This document shows positions 1-8,486 of a stretch of DNA of 25,688 nt, piece after piece. Source of the stretch: DATAFO01 sp046728935. GTDB lineage: Bacteria > Actinomycetota > Thermoleophilia > Solirubrobacterales > 70-9. Positions within the stretch are counted from its first letter, which is position 1; every line of letters starts with the position of its first letter. Both the position numbers and the translations under genes were made by a program. The notes under the pieces were generated by a model. That model saw nothing but the letters and a program-made list of their open reading frames with translations, was not told the origin of the DNA and ran no database searches. The stretch is taken from positions 1 through 25,688 of the forward strand of contig JBKPFS010000072.1 in NCBI GenBank assembly GCA_046728935.1. Reading direction: 5' to 3'.

Positions 1-1
1 C

Positions 2-436
2 GAGGCGGCGCCGGTGCTGTGGGGGTTCCAGGCGGAGGGCGCGGCGCCCCTCGTCCACGGCGCCCCGGTGGCCGAGCCCGAGACCGTCGCCTCGGCGATC
101 AGGATCGGCAACCCCGCCCGCTGGGAGGAGGCGATGGACGCGTTCACCTCGTCACGGGGGCGGGTCGAGGCGGTCTCCGACGAGCAGATCCTCGACGCCT
201 ATCGGATGCTCGCCGCGCGCGAGGGCGTGTTCTGCGAGCCGGCGTCGGCGGCCTCGGTGGCCGGCATCCTCGCCCATGGCCTGCCGATGCCGGACGATGT
301 TTCGGCGCCCGAGACCGTCGTCTGTGTGCTGACGGGCCACGGGCTGAAGGACCCGGACACGGCGCTGGGCAAGGCGCCAGCGGTGATCGGCTGCGACGAC
401 GACATCGCCGCGGTCGAGCGTGCCGTGTTCGAGTGA
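2..436 (+). CDS. thrC: Threonine synthase, C-terminal part (5' end outside window)
   Basis: This is the last 144 residues of a PLP-dependent threonine synthase, which converts O-phosphohomoserine to threonine and phosphate in the cytoplasm. The reading frame is open from the window edge, so the start and the PLP-lysine region are missing. The visible part includes WGFQAEGAAPLVHG, then PETVASAIRIGNPARWEEA, then a segment with FCEPASAASVAGI and VCVLTGHGLKDPD. These match the C-terminal half of actinobacterial ThrC, where the EPASAASVAG stretch lies near the cofactor and the TGHGLKDP stretch is near the end. It stops with TGA at 434-436. The usual downstream partner thrB (homoserine kinase) is not next; an unrelated secreted protein follows after about 93 bases. 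Family assignment is firm; only the fragment can be judged. Confidence 0.9.
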   Translation, partial: EAAPVLWGFQAEGAAPLVHGAPVAEPETVASAIRIGNPARWEEAMDAFTSSRGRVEAVSDEQILDAYRMLAAREGVFCEPASAASVAGILAHGLPMPDDVSAPETVVCVLTGHGLKDPDTALGKAPAVIGCDDDIAAVERAVFE

Positions 437-451
437 GTCACGGATCCGCGG

Positions 452-481
452 TTGACGCGGACCGGACCGCCCGCATAGGTG
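452..481 (+). promoter_or_regulatory. Putative sigma-A-type promoter for the beta-helix protein gene
   Basis: TTGACG at 452-457 is followed after 17-18 bases by ATAGGT/TAGGTG (475-481). The -35 match is good (5/6) and the -10 is weak. It sits in the 93-base gap after thrC, about 50 bases before the ATG at 530, where a promoter is expected because the function changes. Confidence 0.35.
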
Positions 482-529
482 GCTGCGTAAGGATCCACGA
501 TCCTCGCTGCGCGGGGGATGGAGGAATTC

Positions 530-1834
530 ATGACGCGCCGAACCAGGCTCGTGACCGGGGCGGGGCTCTCACTGGGAGCGGCGCTCGCGGCACCCGCGGG
601 CGCGCAGGCCGACGACTTCACCGTCACGAACCTGAACGCCCACGGCGACGGGTCGTTGCGGGACGCGATCATCCAGGCGAACGCGAACGGCGAGGCGGAC
701 CGCATCCTGTTCGCCTCGAAGCTATCGGGCACGATCCATACCCCCGCGGCGCTGGAGGTCTACGGCGACCTCGACATCGTCGGGCCAGGCGCCAGGAAGC
801 TGACGGTGGACGCCGGCGGGGACCACCAGGTCTTTTACATCAACTCGCTGAGCCCGCTCGACGTGGAGATCTCCGGGATCACGGTGACGGGCGGCCTTGC
901 GCCGATCGCGGGCGGTGGCGGCGGAATCTTCGCCGGCGACGAGGTCAATCTCACCATCTCTCGCGTGGCGATCGAGGACAACACGAGCCTCGCCAGTGGT
1001 GGTGGGATCGCGGTGTTTGGCGCACCGGGCAGCCTCACGGTGGAAGCCTCGACGATCTCGGGCAACCACGCCGACGACGACGGCGGCGGAATCGTCAGCT
1101 ATAGCGACATCTCGGTCCTGAACTCGACCCTCTCCGGAAACACCGCGGGCGACGCCGGAGGCGGGGCGGCTCTCAAGGGCTACGGGAGCCCAGCGATCCG
1201 CAATTCCACCGTAACCGCAAACGAGTCCACGTATGGCGGTGGCCTGTCCGAGTACTTCGATCAGCCGAAGACGCTCCGCGGGACAATCGTCGCCGGGAAC
1301 ACCGAGGACGGAGGCCCCTACCCGGACCTCGATGATGGCCCCTGGGCCGCCTCGTTCACCCTGATCGGCGACGTCGGAGACGCCACCGTCGATGACAACG
1401 GGAACAACTTGCTGGGCGTCGACCCGAGCCTGAAGCCGCTGAAGGACAACGGCGGCACGACGGATACCCACGCCTTCAAGCGAAGCCCGGCCAAGAACGC
1501 GGGCCCGGACGACGCCCCGAGCCAAGACCAGCGCGGCGCGCCCCGAAAGGGCCAGCCCGACATCGGCGCCTACGAGCTCACCAAGTGCAAGGGCGTGATC
1601 GTCAACCGCGTCGGGACGAGCGGCAAGGACAAGCTGAAGGGCACGAAGCGCAAGGACGGAATCCTCGGCGTGGGCGGAAACGACGTGCTGAAGGGCAGGA
1701 AGGGCCGCGACGGGCTCTGTGGCGGCCGCGGCAAGGACAAGCTCAAGGGCGGTCCCGGCGACGACAAGCTGGTCGGTGGCCCCGGCAAGGACAAGCTGAA
1801 CGGCGGTCCCGGCAGGGACAAGGAGATCCAATAG
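530..1834 (+). CDS. Secreted right-handed beta-helix protein with Lys-rich Ca-repeat-like C-terminus
   Basis: A 434-residue exported protein. ATG 530 is preferred over ATG 518 because GGAGG at 520-524 lies five bases upstream of it. Residues 1-30 are a signal peptide with basic start TRRTR and an Ala-rich core ending near AGAQA. Residues about 33-52 (FTVTNLNAHGDGSLRDAI) match the N-terminal motif of CSLREA-type surface proteins. The middle is a Gly/Asn/Ser-rich parallel beta-helix of the PbH1 kind, with repeated stretches such as GGGGGIFAGDEVNLTIS and ASTISGNHADDDGGGI. Around residues 300-345, NGGTTDTHAFKRSPAKNAG followed by IGAYEL is the choice-of-anchor Q pattern. The last ~75 residues are repeated GGxGxDxL units like RTX repeats, but unusually rich in lysine and with one DGLCGG unit. 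Substrate or ligand is unknown; an adhesive or wall-associated role is inference. Confidence 0.8.
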   Translation: MTRRTRLVTGAGLSLGAALAAPAGAQADDFTVTNLNAHGDGSLRDAIIQANANGEADRILFASKLSGTIHTPAALEVYGDLDIVGPGARKLTVDAGGDHQVFYINSLSPLDVEISGITVTGGLAPIAGGGGGIFAGDEVNLTISRVAIEDNTSLASGGGIAVFGAPGSLTVEASTISGNHADDDGGGIVSYSDISVLNSTLSGNTAGDAGGGAALKGYGSPAIRNSTVTANESTYGGGLSEYFDQPKTLRGTIVAGNTEDGGPYPDLDDGPWAASFTLIGDVGDATVDDNGNNLLGVDPSLKPLKDNGGTTDTHAFKRSPAKNAGPDDAPSQDQRGAPRKGQPDIGAYELTKCKGVIVNRVGTSGKDKLKGTKRKDGILGVGGNDVLKGRKGRDGLCGGRGKDKLKGGPGDDKLVGGPGKDKLNGGPGRDKEIQ

Positions 1835-1839
1835 GCATT

Positions 1840-1874
1840 GACGGGTTCTTGGCGCTATGCGCCACTAACCCGTC
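1840..1874 (+). terminator. Compound hairpin, probable terminator after the beta-helix gene
   Basis: A nested, near-perfect stem: GACGGGTT (1840-1847) pairs with AACCCGTC (1867-1874), and inside it TGGCGC (1850-1855) pairs with GCGCCA (1859-1864) around a TAT loop, with symmetric CT/CT between the two stems. It starts six bases after the stop codon. There is no T tract, so termination is inferred from position and stem strength. Confidence 0.6.
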
Positions 1875-1951
1875 GAGCCTGAGCGGCTTCGTGTGGCTTG
1901 CCGGAGCCGCGCGCTGGCGAAATCAGGTACAAGATCAGGGTGCTCGGGGTG

Positions 1952-3376
1952 ATGGACCTCTCTCAGGTGGGGGTCGTCGTTGCGATCGCGATCGCGCTGG
2001 GCATCGCGGCCGGGCTGGCCTGGCGAATTCGCGACTCGGAGCGCCGCTACCGCCTCGTCCTCGATCGAATGCCGGCGACCGCAATCGCCGTCTTCGACCG
2101 CGAGCTTCGCTTTCGCTTCGCGGCCGGGCCGGCCCTGAAGCAGTCCGGCTGGCACTCGCCGAACGTGAAGGGAAAAAAGCTCGGCGAGCTCTTCCCCGCC
2201 ACCGAGGCCGACGCGCTCGCGGTCCACTACCGGGCGGCGCTCCGGGGTGAGACGCGCTCGTTCGAGTACCGGTCGATCCACACGGGCCGAGACTTCTGGG
2301 TGCGGATCGCGCCCCTGCGGGAGGTGGAGGGCGAGGTCAAGGAGGGCCTCGCCGTGACGATCGACGTGACGGACCGCGAGCGGTCCGCGCGCGATCTGGG
2401 CCATCACGCGGCAGACTTCGACGCGATTGCCGAGGCGACTCGGGCGCTCGCTCGAAGCACCGACGCGACGTCCGCGCGGATCGCCGTCTGCGAGGGCGCT
2501 CGGCGCGTCGCCGAGGCTCCCGTCGCGGCGCTGTTCGAGCCCAGCCCCGACGGCTCAGGCCTGACGGCCAAGGCGGCCGTGGGCGCCAACCTGCGGGGGC
2601 TCCACCTGCCTCTCTCGCGCGACGGCTCGGGCGCCGCGCGGGCGTTCGGGCATGCCGAGGAGGTGTTCGTCACCAGCGGCAGCCGTGACGGCAAGGTCGA
2701 TAAGGAGTTCCTCGATCGGACGGGTGCCGTGGCGGCCCTGTGGCACCCGGTGGTGCGCGATCGGGCGGCGATCGGGGTGCTGGCGATCGCGTGGCGGGAG
2801 CCGCTGGCGGGAGTGTCGCTGCGACTCTCGGCGTTGATCGATCTGCTCGGCGCGGAGGCGGCGGTGGCGATCGGGCGGGCCGACCTGCTGGGCACGCTCG
2901 AGCAGATGGCGCGTACCGACGATCTCACGAGCCTTCCGAACCGCCGCGCGTGGGAGCAGGAGCTCCCGCGCGAGCTCGCCCGCGCCTGGCGCGAGGACCG
3001 CAAGCTGTGCGTGGCGATGCTCGACCTCGATCACTTCAAGGACTTCAACGACCGCGAGGGGCATCAGGCGGGGGACCGGCTGCTGGAGCAGGCCGCCGGC
3101 GCCTGGCAGTCCGTGCTCCGCCCCTACGACGTGCTCGCGCGCTACGGGGGCGAGGAGTTCGCCGTCATCCTCCCTAGCTGCGCGCTCGAGGACGCGATGC
3201 GGCTGGTGGAGAGGCTGCGCGCCGTCACCCCGCGCGGGGAGTCCTGCTCGGCCGGGATTGCCGAGTGGGATGGCGATGAGCAGCCCGAGACCCTCGTCGG
3301 GAGGGCCGACGCCGCGCTCTACCGCGCCAAGCGCTCGGGCCGCGACCGCACTGTCGCCGCGCCCACCATCGGCTAG
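1952..3376 (+). CDS. Membrane-anchored PAS–GAF–GGDEF diguanylate cyclase
   Basis: About 474 residues from ATG 1952; the frame is open back to TTG 1898 and GTG 1940 is also possible, so the start is uncertain. One N-terminal transmembrane helix (about 7-26) is followed by a PAS domain (about 35-140, ending GLAVTIDVTDRERS), a GAF domain (about 150-305) and a GGDEF domain. The catalytic motif is GGEEF at about 399-403 and the metal-binding segment is MLDLDHFKDFND. RPYD at 390-393, five residues before the motif, fits the allosteric I-site RxxD, so product inhibition by c-di-GMP is likely. It should condense two GTP into c-di-GMP in response to an unknown cue sensed by PAS/GAF. No EAL domain is present. 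No adjacent gene explains the signal. Confidence 0.9.
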   Translation: MDLSQVGVVVAIAIALGIAAGLAWRIRDSERRYRLVLDRMPATAIAVFDRELRFRFAAGPALKQSGWHSPNVKGKKLGELFPATEADALAVHYRAALRGETRSFEYRSIHTGRDFWVRIAPLREVEGEVKEGLAVTIDVTDRERSARDLGHHAADFDAIAEATRALARSTDATSARIAVCEGARRVAEAPVAALFEPSPDGSGLTAKAAVGANLRGLHLPLSRDGSGAARAFGHAEEVFVTSGSRDGKVDKEFLDRTGAVAALWHPVVRDRAAIGVLAIAWREPLAGVSLRLSALIDLLGAEAAVAIGRADLLGTLEQMARTDDLTSLPNRRAWEQELPRELARAWREDRKLCVAMLDLDHFKDFNDREGHQAGDRLLEQAAGAWQSVLRPYDVLARYGGEEFAVILPSCALEDAMRLVERLRAVTPRGESCSAGIAEWDGDEQPETLVGRADAALYRAKRSGRDRTVAAPTIG

Positions 3377-3442
3377 CGAACCGGCGCCGATTCGGCACAT
3401 CCGACGCGCCACGCACCTGGCGGGCCGCTCCAGGCTCGGGGG

Positions 3443-4153
3443 ATGCGGCTCCCGCCCGCGCTCGGGTTCGCGATCAGCCTCCTCGCTCCGCCCCGCTGCG
3501 CGATCTGCTGCGCGGCGTGTCCCGCGGGCCGCATCGCCTGCGCTCGCTGCGAGCGCGCCCTCGACTCCCAGCGATCGGCGCAGATCGGGATCGCGGGCTT
3601 CGAAGCGGTGACCACGGCGGCCCCCTACGACGGCGTCGCGCGCGACCTGGTGACGGCGCTCAAGTTCGGCCCGCGCCCCGCGCTCGCCCGAACCGCCGCC
3701 CGCCTGATCGCCGCATCCGTGCCCTCAGAGCTGGTCGCGGACGCGATCGTCCCGGTGCCTGCCGCTCCGGCCCGGATGCTTCGCCGCGGGTTCGACCCGG
3801 CCGAGGCGATCGCGGACGCCCTCGCTGCGCGGCTCGAACTGCCGCTCGCGGCGTGCCTCGCGCGCGCCAACGGACCGCGACAGGTGGGGCGCTCGAAGGG
3901 GGCCCGCCTTGGCGATCCTCCGCGCGTGCGGGCCATCGGCTGCGTCCCGGCCCGGGCGCTCCTGGTCGACGACGTGCTGACCACCGGCGCCACCCTCGCC
4001 GCCTGCGCGCGGGCGCTCCGTGACGGCGGCTGCGAGGCAGTCGTCGGGGTGGCGTTCGCCCGCTCGGTCGGCACCGGAGCGCGTTGGGCGGCGCCCGGCA
4101 CGCGCCGGCCGATGAAGACGAAATCGCTTGGCGCGGAGCGCCCGGGGCCGTAG
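3443..4153 (+). CDS. comF: ComF family phosphoribosyltransferase-like protein
   Basis: A 236-residue protein with the two ComF parts. Near the N-terminus a four-cysteine knuckle (CAIC/CAAC followed by CARC) fits a zinc site. The C-terminal part is a PRTase-type fold with the PRPP-binding motif RALLVDDVLTTGATL at about residues 171-185. In naturally competent bacteria ComF helps handle imported single-stranded DNA; in most actinobacteria its role is unproven. An unusual C-terminal tail (GARWAAPGTRRPMKTKSLG) extends past the fold. It lies just before hpf and secA, an order also seen in mycobacteria. ATG 3443 sits directly after a G-run and the exact start is not certain. Confidence 0.85.
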   Translation: MRLPPALGFAISLLAPPRCAICCAACPAGRIACARCERALDSQRSAQIGIAGFEAVTTAAPYDGVARDLVTALKFGPRPALARTAARLIAASVPSELVADAIVPVPAAPARMLRRGFDPAEAIADALAARLELPLAACLARANGPRQVGRSKGARLGDPPRVRAIGCVPARALLVDDVLTTGATLAACARALRDGGCEAVVGVAFARSVGTGARWAAPGTRRPMKTKSLGAERPGP

Positions 4154-4190
4154 CATTGAGGCCAGCCTGTAGGCGAGAGAAGGAGGCCGC

Positions 4191-4538
4191 GTGAAGATCG
4201 AGGTCAGGGGCAGGAACACGGAGGTCACCGACGAGCTTCGCCGGCACGTGACCAAGCGCTTCGCCCGGATCGGCAGGCAGGTCTCCGATCTCGCCACCCT
4301 CGATGTGGCGCTGAGCGAGGAGCGCAATCCAGCGATCGCCGACAGCCAGGTAGCCGAGGCCACGCTGCACCTGAAGGGGGTCACGCTGCGAGCGCGGGAG
4401 GCGTCGCCGGACATGCTGCACTCGATCCACGAGGTCGCCGAGGACCTTCGGCGGCAGGTGAAGCGCCATCGCGAGAAGCGGCGCAAGCGCACCCAGACCC
4501 GGCGCATGATGAGCCGCCTGCGCCGGCGGACCGTCTGA
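4191..4538 (+). CDS. hpf: Ribosome hibernation factor, S30AE family (short form)
   Basis: A 115-residue protein starting at GTG 4191, with AGGAGG at 4181-4186 as ribosome binding site. MKIEVRGRNTEVTDELRRHV and the following beta-alpha pattern (LDVALSEERNP, then ATLHLKGVTLRAREAS, then DMLHSIHEVAEDLRRQV) match the S30AE/YfiA fold that binds the 30S decoding region and silences ribosomes in stationary phase. It lacks the C-terminal dimerisation domain of long HPF. Instead it ends in a very basic tail (KRHREKRRKRTQTRRMMSR) that may contact rRNA; this is inference. It lies between comF and secA as in other actinobacteria, but here an epimerase gene intervenes before secA. Confidence 0.88.
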   Translation: MKIEVRGRNTEVTDELRRHVTKRFARIGRQVSDLATLDVALSEERNPAIADSQVAEATLHLKGVTLRAREASPDMLHSIHEVAEDLRRQVKRHREKRRKRTQTRRMMSRLRRRTV

Positions 4539-4551
4539 CCCAAGGGCGCCG

Positions 4552-5544
4552 ATCGCCACCGCGTTCGTCACCGGGGGGTCGGGCTTCATCGGCGGGCGCC
4601 TGATCGAGGCGCTGGTCGGCGACGGTCATACGGTGCGCGCACTGGCCCGCTCCCAGCGCTCGGCGGGCCGCGTTGCCGAGCTCGGAGCCGAGCCTGCGCG
4701 CGGCGAGCTCTCCGACCGCGAGGCGCTCCGCGCCGGCGCGGACGGCTGCGAGCTCGCCTTCCACGCCGCCGCTAAGGTCGAGGACTGGGGCTCGTGGGAG
4801 GACTTCGAGCGCGTCAACGTTTCGGGGACGCGCAACGTGGTCGAGGCCTGTCGCGAGGTTGGTGTGCGGCGCTTCGTCCACGTCTCCACCGAGGCCGTGC
4901 TGATCGCGGACGAGCCGCTCGTCGACGTCGACGAGAACGCTCCCAGCCGACCCGACTCGAAGGCGCACTATCCGCGCAGCAAGGCGCTCGCCGAGCAGGC
5001 CGTGCTCGACGCGGCCGGGGACGGCTTCGAGCCGGTGGCGGTGCGGCCGCGCTTCGTCTGGGGCGCGGGAGACCAGACCGTGCTGCCGGAGATCATCGAG
5101 ATGGTCCGCGCCGGGCGCTTCGCGTGGATCGGCCGTGGACGTCACCTCACCGACACGACGCACGTCGACAACGTCGTTCACGGGCTTCGCCTCGCGGCCG
5201 AGAAGGGAGGAGTCGGCGAGATCTACTTCATCACCGATGGGGAGCCCGTGGTCTTCCGCGAGTTCGTCTCGGACCTCATTCGAACCCAGGGGATGGAGCC
5301 GCCGGAGCGCTCGATCCCGACCCCGGTCGCAGGCGCCGTGGCCGCCGGGGGCGAGGTGCTGTGGCGGGCGCTTCGGCTGCGGGGCTCGCCGCCGCTCACC
5401 CGCTTCAACTACTGGGTCTCCCACCAGCAGTGCACGATCGACATCTCGAAGGCGCGCCGGGAGCTGGGCTACGAGCCGGTGCGCGACCGGGAGTCGGGCC
5501 TGGCCGAGCTCACGGGCCAGGGCGCGGCCCCGATCCGCGGCTAG
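4552..5544 (+). CDS. NAD(P)-dependent epimerase/dehydratase (extended SDR) with apparent AUC start
   Basis: A 330-residue extended short-chain dehydrogenase. The Rossmann motif FVTGGSGFIGGRL is at about residues 5-17, HAAAKV near 68-73, and the catalytic pair is in HYPRSK (YxxxK) near residues 143-148. The family includes sugar-nucleotide epimerases and 3-beta-hydroxysteroid dehydrogenase-like enzymes; the substrate cannot be read from sequence. In this frame, stops at 4507 and 4510 are followed by no ATG, GTG, TTG or CTG until CTG 4594, which lies inside the coenzyme-binding loop. ATC 4552 opens IATAFVTGG, where homologues usually begin Met-x-x, and AAGGG lies at 4542-4546, five bases upstream. 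I therefore place the start at ATC 4552. It begins 13 bases after hpf and is probably co-transcribed with it. Confidence 0.85.
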   Translation: MATAFVTGGSGFIGGRLIEALVGDGHTVRALARSQRSAGRVAELGAEPARGELSDREALRAGADGCELAFHAAAKVEDWGSWEDFERVNVSGTRNVVEACREVGVRRFVHVSTEAVLIADEPLVDVDENAPSRPDSKAHYPRSKALAEQAVLDAAGDGFEPVAVRPRFVWGAGDQTVLPEIIEMVRAGRFAWIGRGRHLTDTTHVDNVVHGLRLAAEKGGVGEIYFITDGEPVVFREFVSDLIRTQGMEPPERSIPTPVAGAVAAGGEVLWRALRLRGSPPLTRFNYWVSHQQCTIDISKARRELGYEPVRDRESGLAELTGQGAAPIRG

Positions 5545-5583
5545 CTCCCCCCGGTACCCTGAGAATCAGCCACATGCTCTTTC

Positions 5584-5597
5584 GCGACATAAGTCGC
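5584..5597. promoter_or_regulatory. Perfect 14-bp dyad upstream of secA
   Basis: GCGAC-ATAA-GTCGC forms a perfect inverted repeat ending 14 bases before the secA ATG. It could be an operator or a small leader hairpin. No Shine-Dalgarno sequence is visible between it and the start codon. Confidence 0.35.
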
Positions 5598-5611
5598 TGA
5601 CCTAATTACTG

Positions 5612-8461
5612 ATGACACCAAGCATCATCGATCGCGCCCTGAGGCTGGGCGAGGGCCGCAAATTCAAGGACTTCGAGCGCAGGGTCGAGTCGATCAACCG
5701 CGTCGAGCCCGAGATGGAGCTGCTCGCAGACTCCGAGCTGCGCAGCGAGGCCGACGAGCTGCGCCAGCGGGCTCGCAACGGCGAGTCCCTCGACGACCTC
5801 TTGCCCGAGGCCTTCGCGCTGTGCCGTGAGGCCGGCAAGCGTGGGCTCGGCCAGCGTCACTTCGACGTGCAGCTAATCGGCGGCATGGTCCTCCACGACG
5901 GCTCCATCGCGGAGATGAAGACCGGCGAGGGGAAGACGCTCACCGCCACCCTCGCCGTGTTCCTCAACTCGCTGGGTGGCGACTCGGTCCACCTCGTCAC
6001 GGTCAACGACTACCTCGCCCGCCGCGACGCCGAGTGGATGAAGCCGATCTACGACATGCTCGGGGTGACCGTCGGCGCGATCCAGTCGGAGATGGGCTCG
6101 GCCGAGCGCCGCGCCGCCTACGCCTGCGACGTCACCTACGGGACCAACTCCGAGTTCGGGTTCGACTACCTCCGCGACAACATGGCCGCGCGGCTCGAGG
6201 ACACGGTGCAGCCAGGCCACGTCTACGCGATCGTCGACGAGGTCGACAACATCCTCATCGACGAAGCCCGCACCCCGCTGATCATCTCGGGCGCGCCCGA
6301 GCAGGCGGCGCAGCTCTATTACGACTTCGCCCGGCTGGCGAAGCAGCTCGAGGGCGTCGAGGCGAAGCCGAAGCTGAAGTCGCTGGGCGAGGACCGCGAC
6401 ACCTCGGAGGCCGACTACGACTACGAGTACGACGAGAAGCACAAGACCGTCGCCCCGACCGAGCGGGGGGTCGAGCGCGCGGAGCGTTTCCTCGGCGTCG
6501 ACAACCTCTACGTCTCGGAGCACGGGACGCTGGTCAACCACCTGATCCAGGCGCTGAAGGCGGAGTCGCTGTTCAAGCGCGACACGGACTACGCCGTGAT
6601 CGACGGCGAGGTCAAGATCATCGACGAGTTCACGGGCAGGATCCTCGCGGGGAGGCGCTGGTCGGAGGGCCTCCATCAGGCGGTGGAGGCGAAGGAGGGC
6701 GTGGGGATCCGCGAGGAGAACCAGACCCTGGCGACCATCACCCTCCAGAACTACTTCCGCCTCTACGACAAGCTCGCGGGGATGACCGGCACGGCGCTCA
6801 CCGAGGCGACCGAGTTCATGAAGATCTACGAGATGCCGGTGGTCGAGATCCCGACCAACGTGCCGATGGTCCGCGAGGACCACAACGACCAGATCTACAA
6901 GACCAAGGGCGGCAAGTGGAAGGCGGTCGCAGGCGAGATCACCGAGCGCCACGAGCGCGGACAGCCGATCCTCGTCGGCACGATCTCGGTGGAGGTCTCG
7001 GAGATGCTCTCCAACGAGCTGCGTCGCTCGGGCGTCGAGCACGTGGTCCTCAACGCGAAGCCCGAGCACGCGCAGCGCGAGGGCGAGACGGTGGCCCAGG
7101 CGGGGCGCCTCGGCGCGGTGACGATCGCCACCAACATGGCGGGCCGCGGCGTCGACATCAAGCTCGGCGGCGATCCCGAGCAGATGGCAAAGCACGAGCT
7201 GCGAAACCGGGGCCTCGAGCCCGGTGCCGACGGTTGGGACGAGGCTCTCGCGGAGCTCCTGCCGGAGCTCGAGCGCCAGTGCGCGGAGGAGGGCGAGAAG
7301 GTCAAGGCGCTGAGCGGGCTCTTCATCTGCGGAACCGAGCGCCACGAGTCGCGCCGGATCGACAACCAGCTGCGCGGTCGCTCCGGTCGCCAGGGCGACC
7401 TGGGCGAGTCCCGCTTTTATCTCTCGGCCGAGGACGACCTGATCCGGCTCTTCGCCGGCGAGCGGATCTACAAGATCCTGGACCGCCTGGGACCCGTCGA
7501 CGAGGAGGGGGAGGAGTATCCCCTCGAGGCGAAGATGCTGACGCGCACGATCGAGAACGCCCAAAAGAAGGTCGAGCAGCAGAACTTCCTGATCCGCAAG
7601 CGCGTGCTCGAGTACGACGACGTGATGAACGAGCAGCGGCGGGTGATCTACAAGTACCGGCGCGAGGTCCTCGAGGGCCGGGACATGTCAGACGTTGCCC
7701 GCGAGCAGGTGGCCGAGGTGATCCAGCGGATGGTCGAGGAGTACACGCCGGGCGAGATCTTCGAGGACTGGGATCTCGGCGGGCTGGAGACTCAGGCGGC
7801 GCAGCTCTGGCCGCTCGGAGTCGGCCTCGCCGACCTGGATCCGCAGACCTCGACCCGCGAGGAGATCGCGGAGCTCCTGGCCGCCGACGCGCTCGAGGCC
7901 TACGGGAAGCGCGAGGAGGAGTTCGGACCTGAGCTCATGCGCTATCTCGAGCGCCAGATCCTGCTCCAGATCATCGACAACCGCTGGCGGGAGCACCTCT
8001 ACGAGATGGACTACCTCCGCGAGGGGATCCACCTGCGCGGGTTCGCCCAGATCGACCCGCTCGTCGCCTACAAGAACGAGGGCTTCTCGATGTTCCGCGA
8101 GCTGATGAACTCGATCTGGGAGGAGTTCGCGCGGATCATCTTCCACGTCGAGGTGAACGTCGAGCCCGCGCAGGCGAGGGAGATGTTCGCCGCCGAGGAG
8201 GGGCGCTCCGCCGACATGGAGTACGCGGGCGGCGGGCCGGATCAGCCCTCGGCGCTCGAGCAGGTCGGTGCGGGTGGCGCGGTCGCGGCAGCGGGGACGG
8301 CCGCCGCAGCGACCGCCGGAAACGGCGATCCCGCCGCGACGCCCGCCGCGAGCGGAGTCAACCCGCAGACCAAGGTCAAGTCCGAGCGCGAGAAGATCGG
8401 GCGCAACGATCCCTGCTGGTGCGGCTCGGGCAAGAAGTACAAGAAGTGCCACGGCGCGTAG
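5612..8461 (+). CDS. secA: Preprotein translocase ATPase SecA
   Basis: A 949-residue ATPase that drives unfolded preproteins through SecYEG. Walker A lies at about 103-111 (EMKTGEGKTLTA) and the DEAD-type motif DEVDNILIDEARTPLIISG begins near 209. The preprotein-crosslinking domain follows, then NBD2 with TNMAGRGVDIKLGGDPE and QLRGRSGRQGDLGESRFYLS, then the helical scaffold and wing. After an Ala/Gly-rich linker, the C-terminus carries NDPCWCGSGKKYKKCHG, the zinc-binding SEC-C motif used for SecB or ribosome contact. It is full length. An acidic Asp/Tyr-rich insertion (EADYDYEYDEKH, near residue 270) is a small oddity. The link with hpf is the common actinobacterial arrangement. The many signal-peptide proteins downstream (9551-16510) would use this pathway. 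Confidence 0.98.
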   Translation: MTPSIIDRALRLGEGRKFKDFERRVESINRVEPEMELLADSELRSEADELRQRARNGESLDDLLPEAFALCREAGKRGLGQRHFDVQLIGGMVLHDGSIAEMKTGEGKTLTATLAVFLNSLGGDSVHLVTVNDYLARRDAEWMKPIYDMLGVTVGAIQSEMGSAERRAAYACDVTYGTNSEFGFDYLRDNMAARLEDTVQPGHVYAIVDEVDNILIDEARTPLIISGAPEQAAQLYYDFARLAKQLEGVEAKPKLKSLGEDRDTSEADYDYEYDEKHKTVAPTERGVERAERFLGVDNLYVSEHGTLVNHLIQALKAESLFKRDTDYAVIDGEVKIIDEFTGRILAGRRWSEGLHQAVEAKEGVGIREENQTLATITLQNYFRLYDKLAGMTGTALTEATEFMKIYEMPVVEIPTNVPMVREDHNDQIYKTKGGKWKAVAGEITERHERGQPILVGTISVEVSEMLSNELRRSGVEHVVLNAKPEHAQREGETVAQAGRLGAVTIATNMAGRGVDIKLGGDPEQMAKHELRNRGLEPGADGWDEALAELLPELERQCAEEGEKVKALSGLFICGTERHESRRIDNQLRGRSGRQGDLGESRFYLSAEDDLIRLFAGERIYKILDRLGPVDEEGEEYPLEAKMLTRTIENAQKKVEQQNFLIRKRVLEYDDVMNEQRRVIYKYRREVLEGRDMSDVAREQVAEVIQRMVEEYTPGEIFEDWDLGGLETQAAQLWPLGVGLADLDPQTSTREEIAELLAADALEAYGKREEEFGPELMRYLERQILLQIIDNRWREHLYEMDYLREGIHLRGFAQIDPLVAYKNEGFSMFRELMNSIWEEFARIIFHVEVNVEPAQAREMFAAEEGRSADMEYAGGGPDQPSALEQVGAGGAVAAAGTAAAATAGNGDPAATPAASGVNPQTKVKSEREKIGRNDPCWCGSGKKYKKCHGA

Positions 8462-8486
8462 GGCCTCTGGCGCCTCGGTACTGAAA

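Noticed and set aside
518..529. ATG 518 as start of the beta-helix protein
   Set aside because: GGAGG at 520-524 lies inside that extension and is correctly spaced for ATG 530, which also gives a normal signal peptide.
4633..5544. Epimerase start at GTG 4633
   Set aside because: It would remove the GGSGFIGG coenzyme-binding loop encoded at 4573-4596, giving a non-functional protein.
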